Of a DNA stretch of 20,680 nucleotides, positions 1 through 6,474 are shown piece by piece. Position numbers and translations under genes: made by a program. Every line of letters begins with the position of its first letter. The stretch's first letter is position 1. The stretch covers positions 1 to 20,680 of the forward strand of contig JBIOJM010000165.1 in assembly GCA_044450785.1 (NCBI GenBank), in the 5' to 3' direction. The notes beneath the pieces are model-generated. The model had not been told where the DNA came from. It ran no database searches and was given only the letters and a program-made list of their open reading frames with translations. The stretch is from JBIOJM01 sp044450785. GTDB lineage: Bacteria > Planctomycetota > Planctomycetia > Isosphaerales > Isosphaeraceae.

Positions 1-144
1 GTCAAGGGCAGGGTCGGGAGACCCGCGCCCAGCGCAGTCAAGGGCAGGGTCGGGAGACCCGCGCCCAGCGCGGTCCGAGCGGTGGGCGGGGTCGGGAGAC
101 CCGCGCCCAGCGCGGTCGTGGGCGGGAGACCCGCGCCCAGCGCG
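1..144 (-). repeat. In-frame tandem array of hairpin-forming GC-rich repeats inside the kinase gene
   Basis: Four consecutive units share a core of GGGTCGGGAGACCC followed by GCGCCCAGCGC on the plus strand. Units span about 1-36, 37-72, 73-114 and 115-144, with lengths 36, 36, 42 and 30, all multiples of three. Each core can form two small hairpins (GGGTC/GACCC around GGGA, and GCGC/GCGC around CCA). On the minus strand they are translated as RAGRGSPAHD, RAGRGSPDPAHRSD, RAGRGSPDPALD and CAGRGSPDPALD. The array probably continues beyond position 1. It resembles the dispersed palindromic elements that can insert into coding sequence without breaking the frame. Confidence 0.9.
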
Positions 145-858
145 GTCTTTGCGCTCGGCCAGGAGCGCCGCCAGGGTCTGGCCCTTGACCAGCTTCATGG
201 CGAAGTAGGGGCGGCGGTCGGGCTCGGGAAAAGTTCCCAGCTCGTACACCGGCGCGATTCCGGGATGCTGAAGCTGCCCGCCGATCTGCGCCTCCTCGAT
301 GAACCGGTTCACGACCTCGGGATTCCCCTGGTGCGATTCCAGCAGCACCTTGAGGGCCAGGTCGCGGCCCAAGTCGACGTCGCGGCCCTTGAGGATCGCA
401 CCCATGCCGCCGCGGGCAATCTCTCCTTGAAGCTGGTACCGGCCCACGCTGGCCCCGTTCCGCGCCGGCATCTCGGCCGATCCCGGCTTGATCACCGGCT
501 CCGGCTCATCGGGCAGGTCCCGGAGCTGGACGTGCGGAGGTGAGCCGGAGCCGTAGCCCAGAGTGGTCAGCGCGCTTTGCCCGGGGGGCATCATCGCGGA
601 ATCAAGGCGCGGTACCGGGCGACGCGCCCGGGATCCGGAATCGGAGGCATCGACCATGCGTTCGGCCAGGTTCATGACTTGCAGGCAAGCGCGCAGTTGC
701 CTGGCGATCGCCGGGTGCGCGGCCAGAAGCCGCTCCCGGTCGTCGGGCCGGCCGGCTTCGAGGTCCGCCAGGTAGGCCTCCAGGACCCGGCCCAGCTCGG
801 CGTCTTCCGCTTCCTCAGCCTTGTCACCCCCGACCGAGGGATCTAGTTCACGGGTCAC
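1..858 (-). CDS. Serine/threonine protein kinase, N-terminal 286 residues (3' end outside window)
   Basis: The GTG start overlaps the stop of the upstream ECF sigma gene (GTGA), so the two are translationally coupled. Residues 20-70 form the helical N-terminal extension common in planctomycete kinases. The catalytic domain begins near residue 138 (VGRYQLQGEIARGGMGAILKG): a glycine-rich loop at 146-153, the ATP-binding lysine K170 in ALKVL, and the helix-C glutamate within FIEEAQIGGQLQHPGI. The hinge is around YFAMKLVKGQTL. After LLAERK, at about residue 238, the reading frame runs through four copies of an AGRGSP repeat (see the repeat entry). This falls where the loop between helices D and E should be, before the HRD motif, which lies outside the window. 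The frame stays open to the window edge. A kinase next to a sigma factor suggests that phosphorylation controls that sigma factor; this is inference from similar planctomycete pairs. Whether the kinase stays active with the insert cannot be seen. Confidence 0.93.
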   Translation of the reverse strand, partial: MTRELDPSVGGDKAEEAEDAELGRVLEAYLADLEAGRPDDRERLLAAHPAIARQLRACLQVMNLAERMVDASDSGSRARRPVPRLDSAMMPPGQSALTTLGYGSGSPPHVQLRDLPDEPEPVIKPGSAEMPARNGASVGRYQLQGEIARGGMGAILKGRDVDLGRDLALKVLLESHQGNPEVVNRFIEEAQIGGQLQHPGIAPVYELGTFPEPDRRPYFAMKLVKGQTLAALLAERKDRAGRGSPAHDRAGRGSPDPAHRSDRAGRGSPDPALDCAGRGSPDPALD

Positions 859-1469
859 GGTGCTTCCTCCTCCAGCAACTGGGAGAGCTTCTTGATCGTC
901 CGGGTCCAGAGCATCCGCACGGCGCCGGCGGAGCGGCCCATCCGAACGGCGATCCCCTCGAACGGAATGTGCTCCAAATTACGCATGAGGAAGACCTCGC
1001 GATAGTCGGGGGGCAATTTCTCCAGGGCGTCGGCCAGCAAGACGGCTTGCTCGCGGCGACTGACCAGGGAGCTGGGCGAGGACAGCGGCGCGGCCAGGGC
1101 GCGTTGCACTCCTGAGCTCGAGCGCTCAAGCAGAACCTCCAGCGGCTCATCCCGCTGGTAATCGCGACCCTGACGGCGGTGGTGCCTCGCCTGGTTGGCC
1201 AGTATCCGGACCAGGATCTGCCGCAGCCACGAGACCAGCTCGGGCTCGGTCCCACCCAGGAACTGCCCGAACTCCTGGTGGGCTTTCAGAAACGTCTCCT
1301 GGACCAGGTCGGACGCGTCGAGCCGGACCCGCAGGGCCTGGCCGATCATGGCGCGGGCCACCACTCGCAGGTAGTTGCGGTACAGCTCCAGGAGCCGGCC
1401 CAGCGCCGGCCCGTCGCCGGCGCGGGCCTTCTCCATGAGCAACTCGGAAATGGCATCACCGTTGCTCAC
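855..1469 (-). CDS. ECF-family RNA polymerase sigma factor (sigma-70 family)
   Basis: About 204 residues, the usual size for an extracytoplasmic-function sigma factor. Sigma region 2 is seen in RLDASDLVQETFLKAHQEF with the DLVQETF signature, followed by SWLRQILVRILANQARHHRR. Region 4 is seen in LADALEKLPPDYREVFLMRNLEHIPFEGIAVRMGRSAGAVRMLWTRTIKKL, with the helix-turn-helix at its end. I chose the GTG at 1469 because AGGAGA lies seven bases upstream. An in-frame ATG at 1484 would add MRRAA but has no visible ribosome-binding site. The stop overlaps the kinase start, and the delta-60 gene ends only 35 bases upstream, so all three may be co-transcribed. No anti-sigma gene is visible; the coupled kinase probably takes that regulatory role, as proposed for related planctomycete ECF groups. 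Confidence 0.95.
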   Translation of the reverse strand: MSNGDAISELLMEKARAGDGPALGRLLELYRNYLRVVARAMIGQALRVRLDASDLVQETFLKAHQEFGQFLGGTEPELVSWLRQILVRILANQARHHRRQGRDYQRDEPLEVLLERSSSGVQRALAAPLSSPSSLVSRREQAVLLADALEKLPPDYREVFLMRNLEHIPFEGIAVRMGRSAGAVRMLWTRTIKKLSQLLEEEAP

Positions 1470-1504
1470 GGCTGCTCTCCTCATCGACTCGGAACGGTTA
1501 CTGC

Positions 1505-3220
1505 TCAGAAGGTCGTATCGAGCTGGCCGCTGGTCGTGTAGCGGCTGACCAGGAAATGACTGTTCGGCCAGAGCACGTTGGTGGTGCTCGTGAACCCCGC
1601 CGTGACGGCTTCACCGTCAAGAGGCTGGATGGCGACGGCATTGTCCTGCGATAACTGTCCGATCGCCGTGATCACACTGCCGCCCGACCCGTATGTGGTG
1701 TCCAGGCTGCCGTCGGCGTTGATCCGGGTTACGAGCGTTTCGTAGTTCGGGGCCACCCCGGACGCCACGATCTGTCCGTTCGCCTGGAGGGCGACGGCGT
1801 TGAGCTGGGTGCCGGCTGCTCCGTTCAGGACCACGCCGGTCCCTCCGCCGAAGGTCGTATCGAGCGTGCCGTCGGAGTTGTACCGCGCGACCTCGCCGAC
1901 GAAATTGCCCCCGACGGCGCCCGCACCCACGGCGACGATCTTGCCGTCGGTCTGGATCGCCACGCCGCTAAACGCATCCTGGGAAGTGAACTGCGAGACC
2001 ACCAGGCCGTGGTTCCCGATGGTCGTGTCGAGGCTCCCATTGACGTTGTACCTCGCCAGGAAGGCCGGATAGGGGCCCGGGCCATTGGTTCCCCCAGCCA
2101 CGACGATCTTGCCGTCGGGCTGCACCGCGACGGCGTACGCGGAGGGGGCAATGGAGCTATTGGGGATGCTCGTCACGACCGTGCCCGTTCCGGCGAAGGT
2201 CGTGTCGAGGCTACCGTGAGAGTTGTACCGTGCCAGGGCGACTTCGGGGTGGCCGGTCACGCTGTTGGTCCAGCCGGCGACGACGATCTCCGTCGAGCCG
2301 CCCACCGTCTCGAACGCCACGGCGCGGGCCTGATCGATGCCCGAGCCGAAGGAGAGGAAGACCTCGCCCGCGTTCGTGATTTTGCCGTTTTTCCCCTTGG
2401 TCCCGCCAAACGTCGTGTCCAGGGCGCCACTGGTGGTGTAACGCGCCACCGCGAATTCGTCCCCCAAGCTACTGGAGTGGCCGGATGTCTTCGCGATGAC
2501 GGCATCACCGACCGCGACGATCATGCCGTCCGGCTGGATGGCCGCGCCATAAATGCTGCTGCCGCTCGTGCTCATTGTCGTGACGACCTGGCCGTCGCTA
2601 CCGAAGCCGGCGTCCGGCGTGCCGTCCGGATTGTACCGGGCAAGGGCGAAGCTGCCATAGCCCGAACTGTTCGGCGCGATGCCGGCCGCGACGATCTTCC
2701 CATCCGCCGGCTGAACAATGACCGCGTTGGCCTGCCCTGTCGGCCCGGTGACCGTGCCGGACCCGATGGTCGTCGCGGGGGAGGGTGAGGACGCTGTCAG
2801 CACCCGGACGGGACTACTCGGGGCCGTGTTGCCGGACCTGGCGGGCCGTGGTGCCGAACTCTGCACGAAATCGTTCAGTTCGGCCACCGTGTTCTGCATC
2901 TCGGTAACAACCGGCTTGGTGACCGTGCTGGCGATATCGGACCGGACCGCCGAGGGTTCGGCCTCGACCGTGGCGAGCAGGCCGTCCCGACGGTTCCAGG
3001 GAACGCGGTTGACCGCCGTGGCCAGGTTGACCTCGAGCGCGTTGTAGTTCTGTCGGTGTCGCGCGAAGTTGACGAACGCCTTCTCGATCTGGCTGTAGGT
3101 CTGACCGAGAGCATGCGACGTCAGGATCGCCGCGCTGCTGCTGGTGAACTTCGGCCCTCCCGAGAGGACAATCCGGGTCTCCAAGAGATCGGGCGTGGGG
3201 ACAAACGTCGGCTTCTTCAT
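1505..3220 (-). CDS. Exported delta-60 repeat (DUF5122-type) beta-propeller protein
   Basis: The ATG at 3220 has GAGGAG about seven bases upstream and gives 571 residues; a longer reading from 3352 lacks such support. The N-terminus MKKPTFVPTPDLLETRIVLSGG carries the LExR...LSGG motif typical of exported planctomycete proteins, with no classical signal peptide. Residues 30-150 are a helical then Ser/Pro-rich linker. From about residue 152 there are seven repeats of the pattern AVxxQPDGKIVxAG...FALARYNxDGSLDTTFGxxGxVxT, expected to fold as beta-propeller blades. The last repeat stops abruptly at LDTTF. The missing closing strand could come from IGSGTVTG at residues 152-159, in front of blade one, giving a closed seven-bladed ring (inference). 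Function is unknown, probably a cell-surface binding or structural role. It ends 35 bases before the sigma factor gene. Confidence 0.9.
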   Translation of the reverse strand: MKKPTFVPTPDLLETRIVLSGGPKFTSSSAAILTSHALGQTYSQIEKAFVNFARHRQNYNALEVNLATAVNRVPWNRRDGLLATVEAEPSAVRSDIASTVTKPVVTEMQNTVAELNDFVQSSAPRPARSGNTAPSSPVRVLTASSPSPATTIGSGTVTGPTGQANAVIVQPADGKIVAAGIAPNSSGYGSFALARYNPDGTPDAGFGSDGQVVTTMSTSGSSIYGAAIQPDGMIVAVGDAVIAKTSGHSSSLGDEFAVARYTTSGALDTTFGGTKGKNGKITNAGEVFLSFGSGIDQARAVAFETVGGSTEIVVAGWTNSVTGHPEVALARYNSHGSLDTTFAGTGTVVTSIPNSSIAPSAYAVAVQPDGKIVVAGGTNGPGPYPAFLARYNVNGSLDTTIGNHGLVVSQFTSQDAFSGVAIQTDGKIVAVGAGAVGGNFVGEVARYNSDGTLDTTFGGGTGVVLNGAAGTQLNAVALQANGQIVASGVAPNYETLVTRINADGSLDTTYGSGGSVITAIGQLSQDNAVAIQPLDGEAVTAGFTSTTNVLWPNSHFLVSRYTTSGQLDTTF

Positions 3221-3262
3221 GAGTTGCTCCTCACAATCAAGGTGTTTCGGAACGGTCATACT

Positions 3263-3298
3263 TCTGTCGGTGCACACCCGCTCCACCCAACCGACAGA
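3263..3298 (-). promoter_or_regulatory. Inverted repeat upstream of the delta-60 gene (possible operator or 5' UTR hairpin)
   Basis: A perfect 9-bp inverted repeat, TCTGTCGGT at 3263-3271 and ACCGACAGA at 3290-3298, with an 18-base spacer. It lies 43-78 bases upstream of the ATG at 3220, where a binding site or leader hairpin would act. No convincing sigma-70 promoter was found beside it. Its role is a guess. Confidence 0.35.
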
Positions 3299-3391
3299 GA
3301 TCACATTCTCTTGGCTTTTGTCTGGGAAGGGGGATCGGAACACGGCCTTCAACTCGCGTGATGGGTCGTCGAACCTGGTGTGACAACACCG

Positions 3392-3584
3392 AAGAGCCTT
3401 GAACTCTTCGTTGCTATAGACCTGGCTGATATCGGTGACGACCCCGCCATTACTCCCGAACGACTGTCAACACTCGGGTGCCGCCCAAGCTGGTGTCCAG
3501 GGCGCCGGAGGTCAGGAGGGTACGCCCCTCCAGCAACTCGACCTGCGGATGGCGGCGGAATCGGCGCCAATACTTCGTGAGCAT
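3392..3584 (-). pseudogene. Truncated, frameshifted remnant of a second delta-60 repeat protein gene
   Basis: An ATG at 3584 with GAGGAGG about eight bases upstream opens a 44-residue frame, MLTKYWRRFRRHPQ followed by VELLEGRTLLTSGALDTSLGGTRVLT, stopping at 3450. LLEGRTLLTSG is the planctomycete export motif and ALDTSLGGT the start of a delta-60 repeat. Shifting by one base at about 3464 continues the repeat in the other frame as SFGSNGGVVTDISQVYSNEEFKAL (3460 to 3392). Family resemblance then stops. The simplest reading is a single-base insertion in an old delta-60 gene that also lost nearly all of its body. It lies directly upstream of, and in the same direction as, the intact delta-60 gene, which suggests a former tandem pair. 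A short expressed peptide cannot be excluded. Confidence 0.7.
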
Positions 3585-3813
3585 CACGGCGTCCTCCTCG
3601 TCTGGGGGGTGAAATCGTCGTCGATCGGAGCCAAAGTGGAGGACCGCCAGGGGTCGTTGCGTCCTGTCCGAGGTTGCATTGATCGCCCGCGTGTCGTTCC
3701 TCCATAGGGAGAGACACTCTCTTCAGGCTCGTGTCACGCACGCGGAAGGAGTTTTCTGCGCCGGATCACGGGCATTGGAGTTAACACAGAGGAAGGAAGC
3801 ACTTACAACTCGT

Positions 3814-4971
3814 ATGCACAAGGACAAAGCCATGCCGAAAGACGAGATTTCTCGCCGATCGCCACCTGGATTGGCCGGGCGACGCGGCGATCTCCACGGC
3901 CCTCCCCCTCACCCCGACCCCTCTCCCCGAAAGGGGCGAGGGCGACCAGTTAACCCTTTCGCACTGGCAGGTCGGGACGCCACCGGCTCTCGTGTCTTAC
4001 CCTCGCCCCGGCGGGGAGAGGGTGGCCGAAGGCCGGGTGAGGGGGTCCCCGCGGTGGTGTTCAGCGAGGAGTCCCCGAAAAAGGCCCTGACTCGGAAAAA
4101 GCGAACGACGATCACGACAGTGATCCGGACGGCAGTCGTCCTGCTCGTGACGAATCTGGCGGCCGTCGCGGCCCAGCCGATCGACAAGGCCGCCGGTTTG
4201 CTCTTCCGCGAAGGGTTCGATGACGCACGGCTGCTCGAACGCGGGTGGTATGACGGACAGAGATTCACGATCTCCGGCGCGGACGCCTTTGCCGGTGGCG
4301 GCTGCATCGCGTATCACTGGAAGGTGGGCACAACCACACCCGATGGCTCGTCAGGACTGCGCCGGTTGTTCGATCCGACGGAGACCGTCCACGTGCGGTT
4401 TTCCATCAAGCTCTCGAAGAACTGGAGCTGGACCGGGCGCGACTATCATCCGCACCTGATGCATTTCTTGACCACCGAGAACGGCAAGTATCACGGACCG
4501 GCGCAAAGCCATCTGACGGTGTACATCGAGCCGCAAGAAGGCAAGCTGCGCCTGGCGGCCCAGGATATTCAGAATCGAGACATGCCGCATGGCCTCACCC
4601 AAGGCCCGCTGCGCGGCGGATACAACGGGAAATTCTACGATAGCCGCGATGTCCTGTTCAACGACGACAAATGGCACTGCGTCGAAGCCATGTTCCAGCT
4701 CAATAGCCTGGATTTGAAGCGCGACAAACCCACTGCGGACGGGGTCGTGCGCGCCTGGTTCGACAGGAAGCTCGTCGTGGATCGCACCGACGTGATTCTC
4801 CGCTCGAGCGACTTCCCCAAGATGAAGTTCAACCAGTTCCTGCTAACCCCCTATTTCGGGCCCGGCCTGCTGCCGCATGAGCAAACGTTGTGGATCGATG
4901 AGCTGGCCGTCGGGACCAGGCGTCTGGAGCCAATCGCTCGATCGGCCAGTGCCACGGGGCCCGGCGCCTGA
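3814..4971 (+). CDS. Secreted concanavalin-like (jelly-roll) protein, possibly polysaccharide-lyase-like
   Basis: The start is uncertain. The frame is open from 3679, with ATG codons at 3814 and 3832. However, the signal peptide (about 4090-4170: RKKR, then TTVIRTAVVLLVTNLAAVAA, then QPID) lies some 95 residues inside that reading. GTG at 4054 or 4057 is therefore biologically more sensible. The mature part, about 265 residues, begins LLFREGFDDARLLERGWYDGQRFTI and is rich in beta strands and aromatic residues. It includes the patterns DDKWHCVEAMFQLNS, DGVVRAWFDRKLVVDRTDV and LLTPYFGPGLLPHEQTLWIDELAVG. This 'W..vE..vqlN ... DG..raW.Dg ... W.De..v' arrangement resembles jelly-roll polysaccharide lyases such as PL14-type and related ConA-like proteins. 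No catalytic residues can be assigned with certainty. It probably binds or cleaves an extracellular polysaccharide. Confidence 0.75.
   Translation: MHKDKAMPKDEISRRSPPGLAGRRGDLHGPPPHPDPSPRKGRGRPVNPFALAGRDATGSRVLPSPRRGEGGRRPGEGVPAVVFSEESPKKALTRKKRTTITTVIRTAVVLLVTNLAAVAAQPIDKAAGLLFREGFDDARLLERGWYDGQRFTISGADAFAGGGCIAYHWKVGTTTPDGSSGLRRLFDPTETVHVRFSIKLSKNWSWTGRDYHPHLMHFLTTENGKYHGPAQSHLTVYIEPQEGKLRLAAQDIQNRDMPHGLTQGPLRGGYNGKFYDSRDVLFNDDKWHCVEAMFQLNSLDLKRDKPTADGVVRAWFDRKLVVDRTDVILRSSDFPKMKFNQFLLTPYFGPGLLPHEQTLWIDELAVGTRRLEPIARSASATGPGA
3901..4047 (+). repeat. Interrupted GC-rich palindromic element (CCCCTCACCC...GGGTGAGGGG type)
   Basis: The left arm, about 3903-3942 (CCCCTCACCCCGACCCCTCT then CCCCGAAAGGGGCGAGGG), is complementary to the right arm, about 4000-4046 (CCCTCGCCCCGGCGGGGAGA then GGGTGGCC...GGGTGAGGGG). 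Each arm also has its own small hairpin. About 58 bases separate the arms. Such elements recur in many GC-rich bacterial genomes, usually between genes. Here it would be translated (PHPDPSPRKGRG ... LPSPRRGEGGRRPGEG) if the secreted protein started at 3814, which argues that the real start is downstream. Confidence 0.8.
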
Positions 4972-5563
4972 CCGCGCGACCTATGCATTCTCACGGTTTC
5001 GGGGTCGGGCTACCCGCGTGGAAAGGAACACGGTCGTGCGCTCCGGCAATCAATCCACCGGCTCGCCGACGACCAATCCAAAAAACAGTGTCATCCGCTG
5101 CCTGACGAAGACGCGCAGCGGACCGGCCCGCCGAGCTTCGCCTACGATCATACCCGAACCACAGTACTGGCAAGTGTGCCGAGGCCGGCCCAGGACCAGG
5201 ACCGCCTCGGCTGACGAAGAGGTAGATTCTAGCTCCGTACGTTCTCCGCGCCGTGCGCGCATCTTTGGGCGGGAGTGGTTCCCGCAGAAGCGATGAGTAG
5301 GGTGGGTCGAGCCGCGACTCGTCGCGGCGAGGCCCACCGGGAGAGCCGTGGCGATCGGTGGGCCTCACGATGCACAGCATCGTTTCGACCCACCCTACGA
5401 CCTGTTGCGGATCAGCCGCGTTGGGTCGAGAGGCTATCGAAGGGGAATCGGAACGCGTAACATCAATGCTCGAGGTCATCCAGAAGCTCCTCGAGACTGC
5501 ACCAAAATACGGACTTGAGATCAGGCTGCCACACCCTCGCGATCGGCTGATAGAGTACTTGCC
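4972..5563. other. Gene-free stretch between the jelly-roll protein and the first pRiA4b-type gene
   Basis: No reading frame here looks like a gene. A minus-strand frame at 5050-5337 contains a lone CQYCGSGM zinc-finger-like motif and might be the tail of a decayed transposase, but it has no second metal-binding pair. A degenerate match to the kinase-gene repeat (GGGTCGGG, two bases, ACCCGCG) lies at about 5002-5018. The clearest element is the nested palindrome at 5297-5398, listed separately. No convincing promoter for the next gene was found. Confidence 0.5.
5297..5398. repeat. 102-bp nested palindrome (MITE/REP-like element with GTAGGGTGGGTCGA ends)
   Basis: The ends are perfect 14-bp inverted repeats: GTAGGGTGGGTCGA at 5297-5310 and TCGACCCACCCTAC at 5385-5398. 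Inside is a second perfect 9-bp pair, GGCCCACCG at 5331-5339 and CGGTGGGCC at 5356-5364. The whole unit can fold into one long interrupted hairpin. It has no coding content. It may act as a transcription barrier between flanking same-strand genes. Terminal repeats of this GTAGGGTGGGT type are familiar from dispersed repeats in other bacteria; copy number in this genome is unknown. Confidence 0.85.
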
Positions 5564-6433
5564 ATGCCGGCCAAGAAGCGAAAACAACCGGACGAGACGT
5601 TCCCGCTCAAGCTGACCGATAAGCAGTGGGAATCGCTGGGTCATGCCACTCGCCTGACCCTGGGGCTCAAGAAGAAGATCGAGGAGCCCCCCGGTGGGAC
5701 GCGGGCCCTTGGGTTCACGGAAACGGAACTGGAACGGATGTACGAGGAGATTGACGCCTCGCTCGCCTTCGTCCCGCCCGCTGACAAGAAGCGACTCAAC
5801 GCCGTCTTCGACAAGATCGGGGACTTCCTGGTCGCCTTGGACGAGAAGCGCCTGCAGGAGAAACGCCAGGCGATCGACAAGTCCGGTGCCATCTACCAGT
5901 TCAAGGTCACCCTTGAGGGGAGCGCGCCGCCGATCTGGCGGCGGATTCAGGTGCCCGACTTCACGCTGGGCGAACTTCACGACGTCCTGCAAGTCATCAT
6001 GGGCTGGGACGATTCCCATCCGCACCAGTTCATCATCCGGGGCGAATACTACGGGCCCCTAGATCCCGACGATATGGACTGGGAGACGGCAACCAAGGAC
6101 GAGGAGGAGATCCGGCTCAGCCAGGTCGCCAGGATGGGGCGGAAGGTCCGGTTCACCTACGTGTACGACTTCGGCGATTCCTGGCAGCACGAAATCGTCC
6201 TGGAACAGACCATGGAACCCGCGCCGAAGGTGACGTATCCCCGCTGCGTCGCTGGGGCCAGAGCATGCCCCCCGGATGATGTCGGGGGCAGCTTGGGCTA
6301 CGCCGACTTCCTCGAAGCGATCGGCAACCCGAAGCACGAGAATCACCGGGACATGAAGGAGTGGATCGGCGGGAAGTTCGACCCCGAGAAGTTCGCCCTC
6401 GGGACCGTGAATCGATTGTTGAGAAGGTTGTAA
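5564..6433 (+). CDS. Plasmid pRiA4b ORF-3 family protein (copy 1)
   Basis: 289 residues. The N-terminal part, residues 12-105 (FPLKLTDKQWESLGHATRLT followed by LGLKKKIEEPPGGTRALGFT...), is a charged helical region. The PRiA4 ORF-3 domain (PF07929 family) runs from residue 111 to the end: YQFKVTLEGSAPPIWRRIQV, LGELHDVLQVIMGWDDSHPHQF, VYDFGDSWQHEIVLE, and the Cys/Pro-rich YPRCVAGARACPPDDVGG followed by GYADFLEA and WIGGKFDPEKF. These are the family's hallmark blocks. The family is named after an Agrobacterium rhizogenes plasmid reading frame and appears in IS1096-associated passenger genes; its biochemical role is not established. No strong Shine-Dalgarno sequence precedes the ATG. It is followed after 41 bases by a paralogue, so the two probably share a transcript. 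Confidence 0.92.
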   Translation: MPAKKRKQPDETFPLKLTDKQWESLGHATRLTLGLKKKIEEPPGGTRALGFTETELERMYEEIDASLAFVPPADKKRLNAVFDKIGDFLVALDEKRLQEKRQAIDKSGAIYQFKVTLEGSAPPIWRRIQVPDFTLGELHDVLQVIMGWDDSHPHQFIIRGEYYGPLDPDDMDWETATKDEEEIRLSQVARMGRKVRFTYVYDFGDSWQHEIVLEQTMEPAPKVTYPRCVAGARACPPDDVGGSLGYADFLEAIGNPKHENHRDMKEWIGGKFDPEKFALGTVNRLLRRL

Positions 6434-6474
6434 TGGGTGAACCATTCAAGCGATGACTCAGCAGGGAGCAACTC

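Noticed and set aside
1..144. Possible CRISPR array because of regularly spaced repeats
   Set aside because: Units are directly adjacent with varied lengths and no unique spacers, and the array is an open, in-frame part of a kinase gene.
3349..3741. 130-residue minus-strand frame as an intact gene
   Set aside because: The delta-60 hallmarks in this stretch lie in the other two frames, so this frame is not the ancestral one.
5002..5018. Further copy of the kinase-gene hairpin repeat
   Set aside because: Only about 15 of 17 bases match and the second hairpin is missing; it could be a degenerate copy but is too short to claim.
5050..5337. Minus-strand frame with CQYCGSGM, possibly a decayed transposase tail
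   Set aside because: Only one CxxC pair, no second metal-binding pair and no further family blocks; the frame also runs into the nested palindrome. Too weak to list as a gene.
4991..6025. 344-residue minus-strand open frame
   Set aside because: It lies antisense to the clear pRiA4b-type gene and has no recognisable domain; long antisense frames are expected in GC-rich coding sequence.
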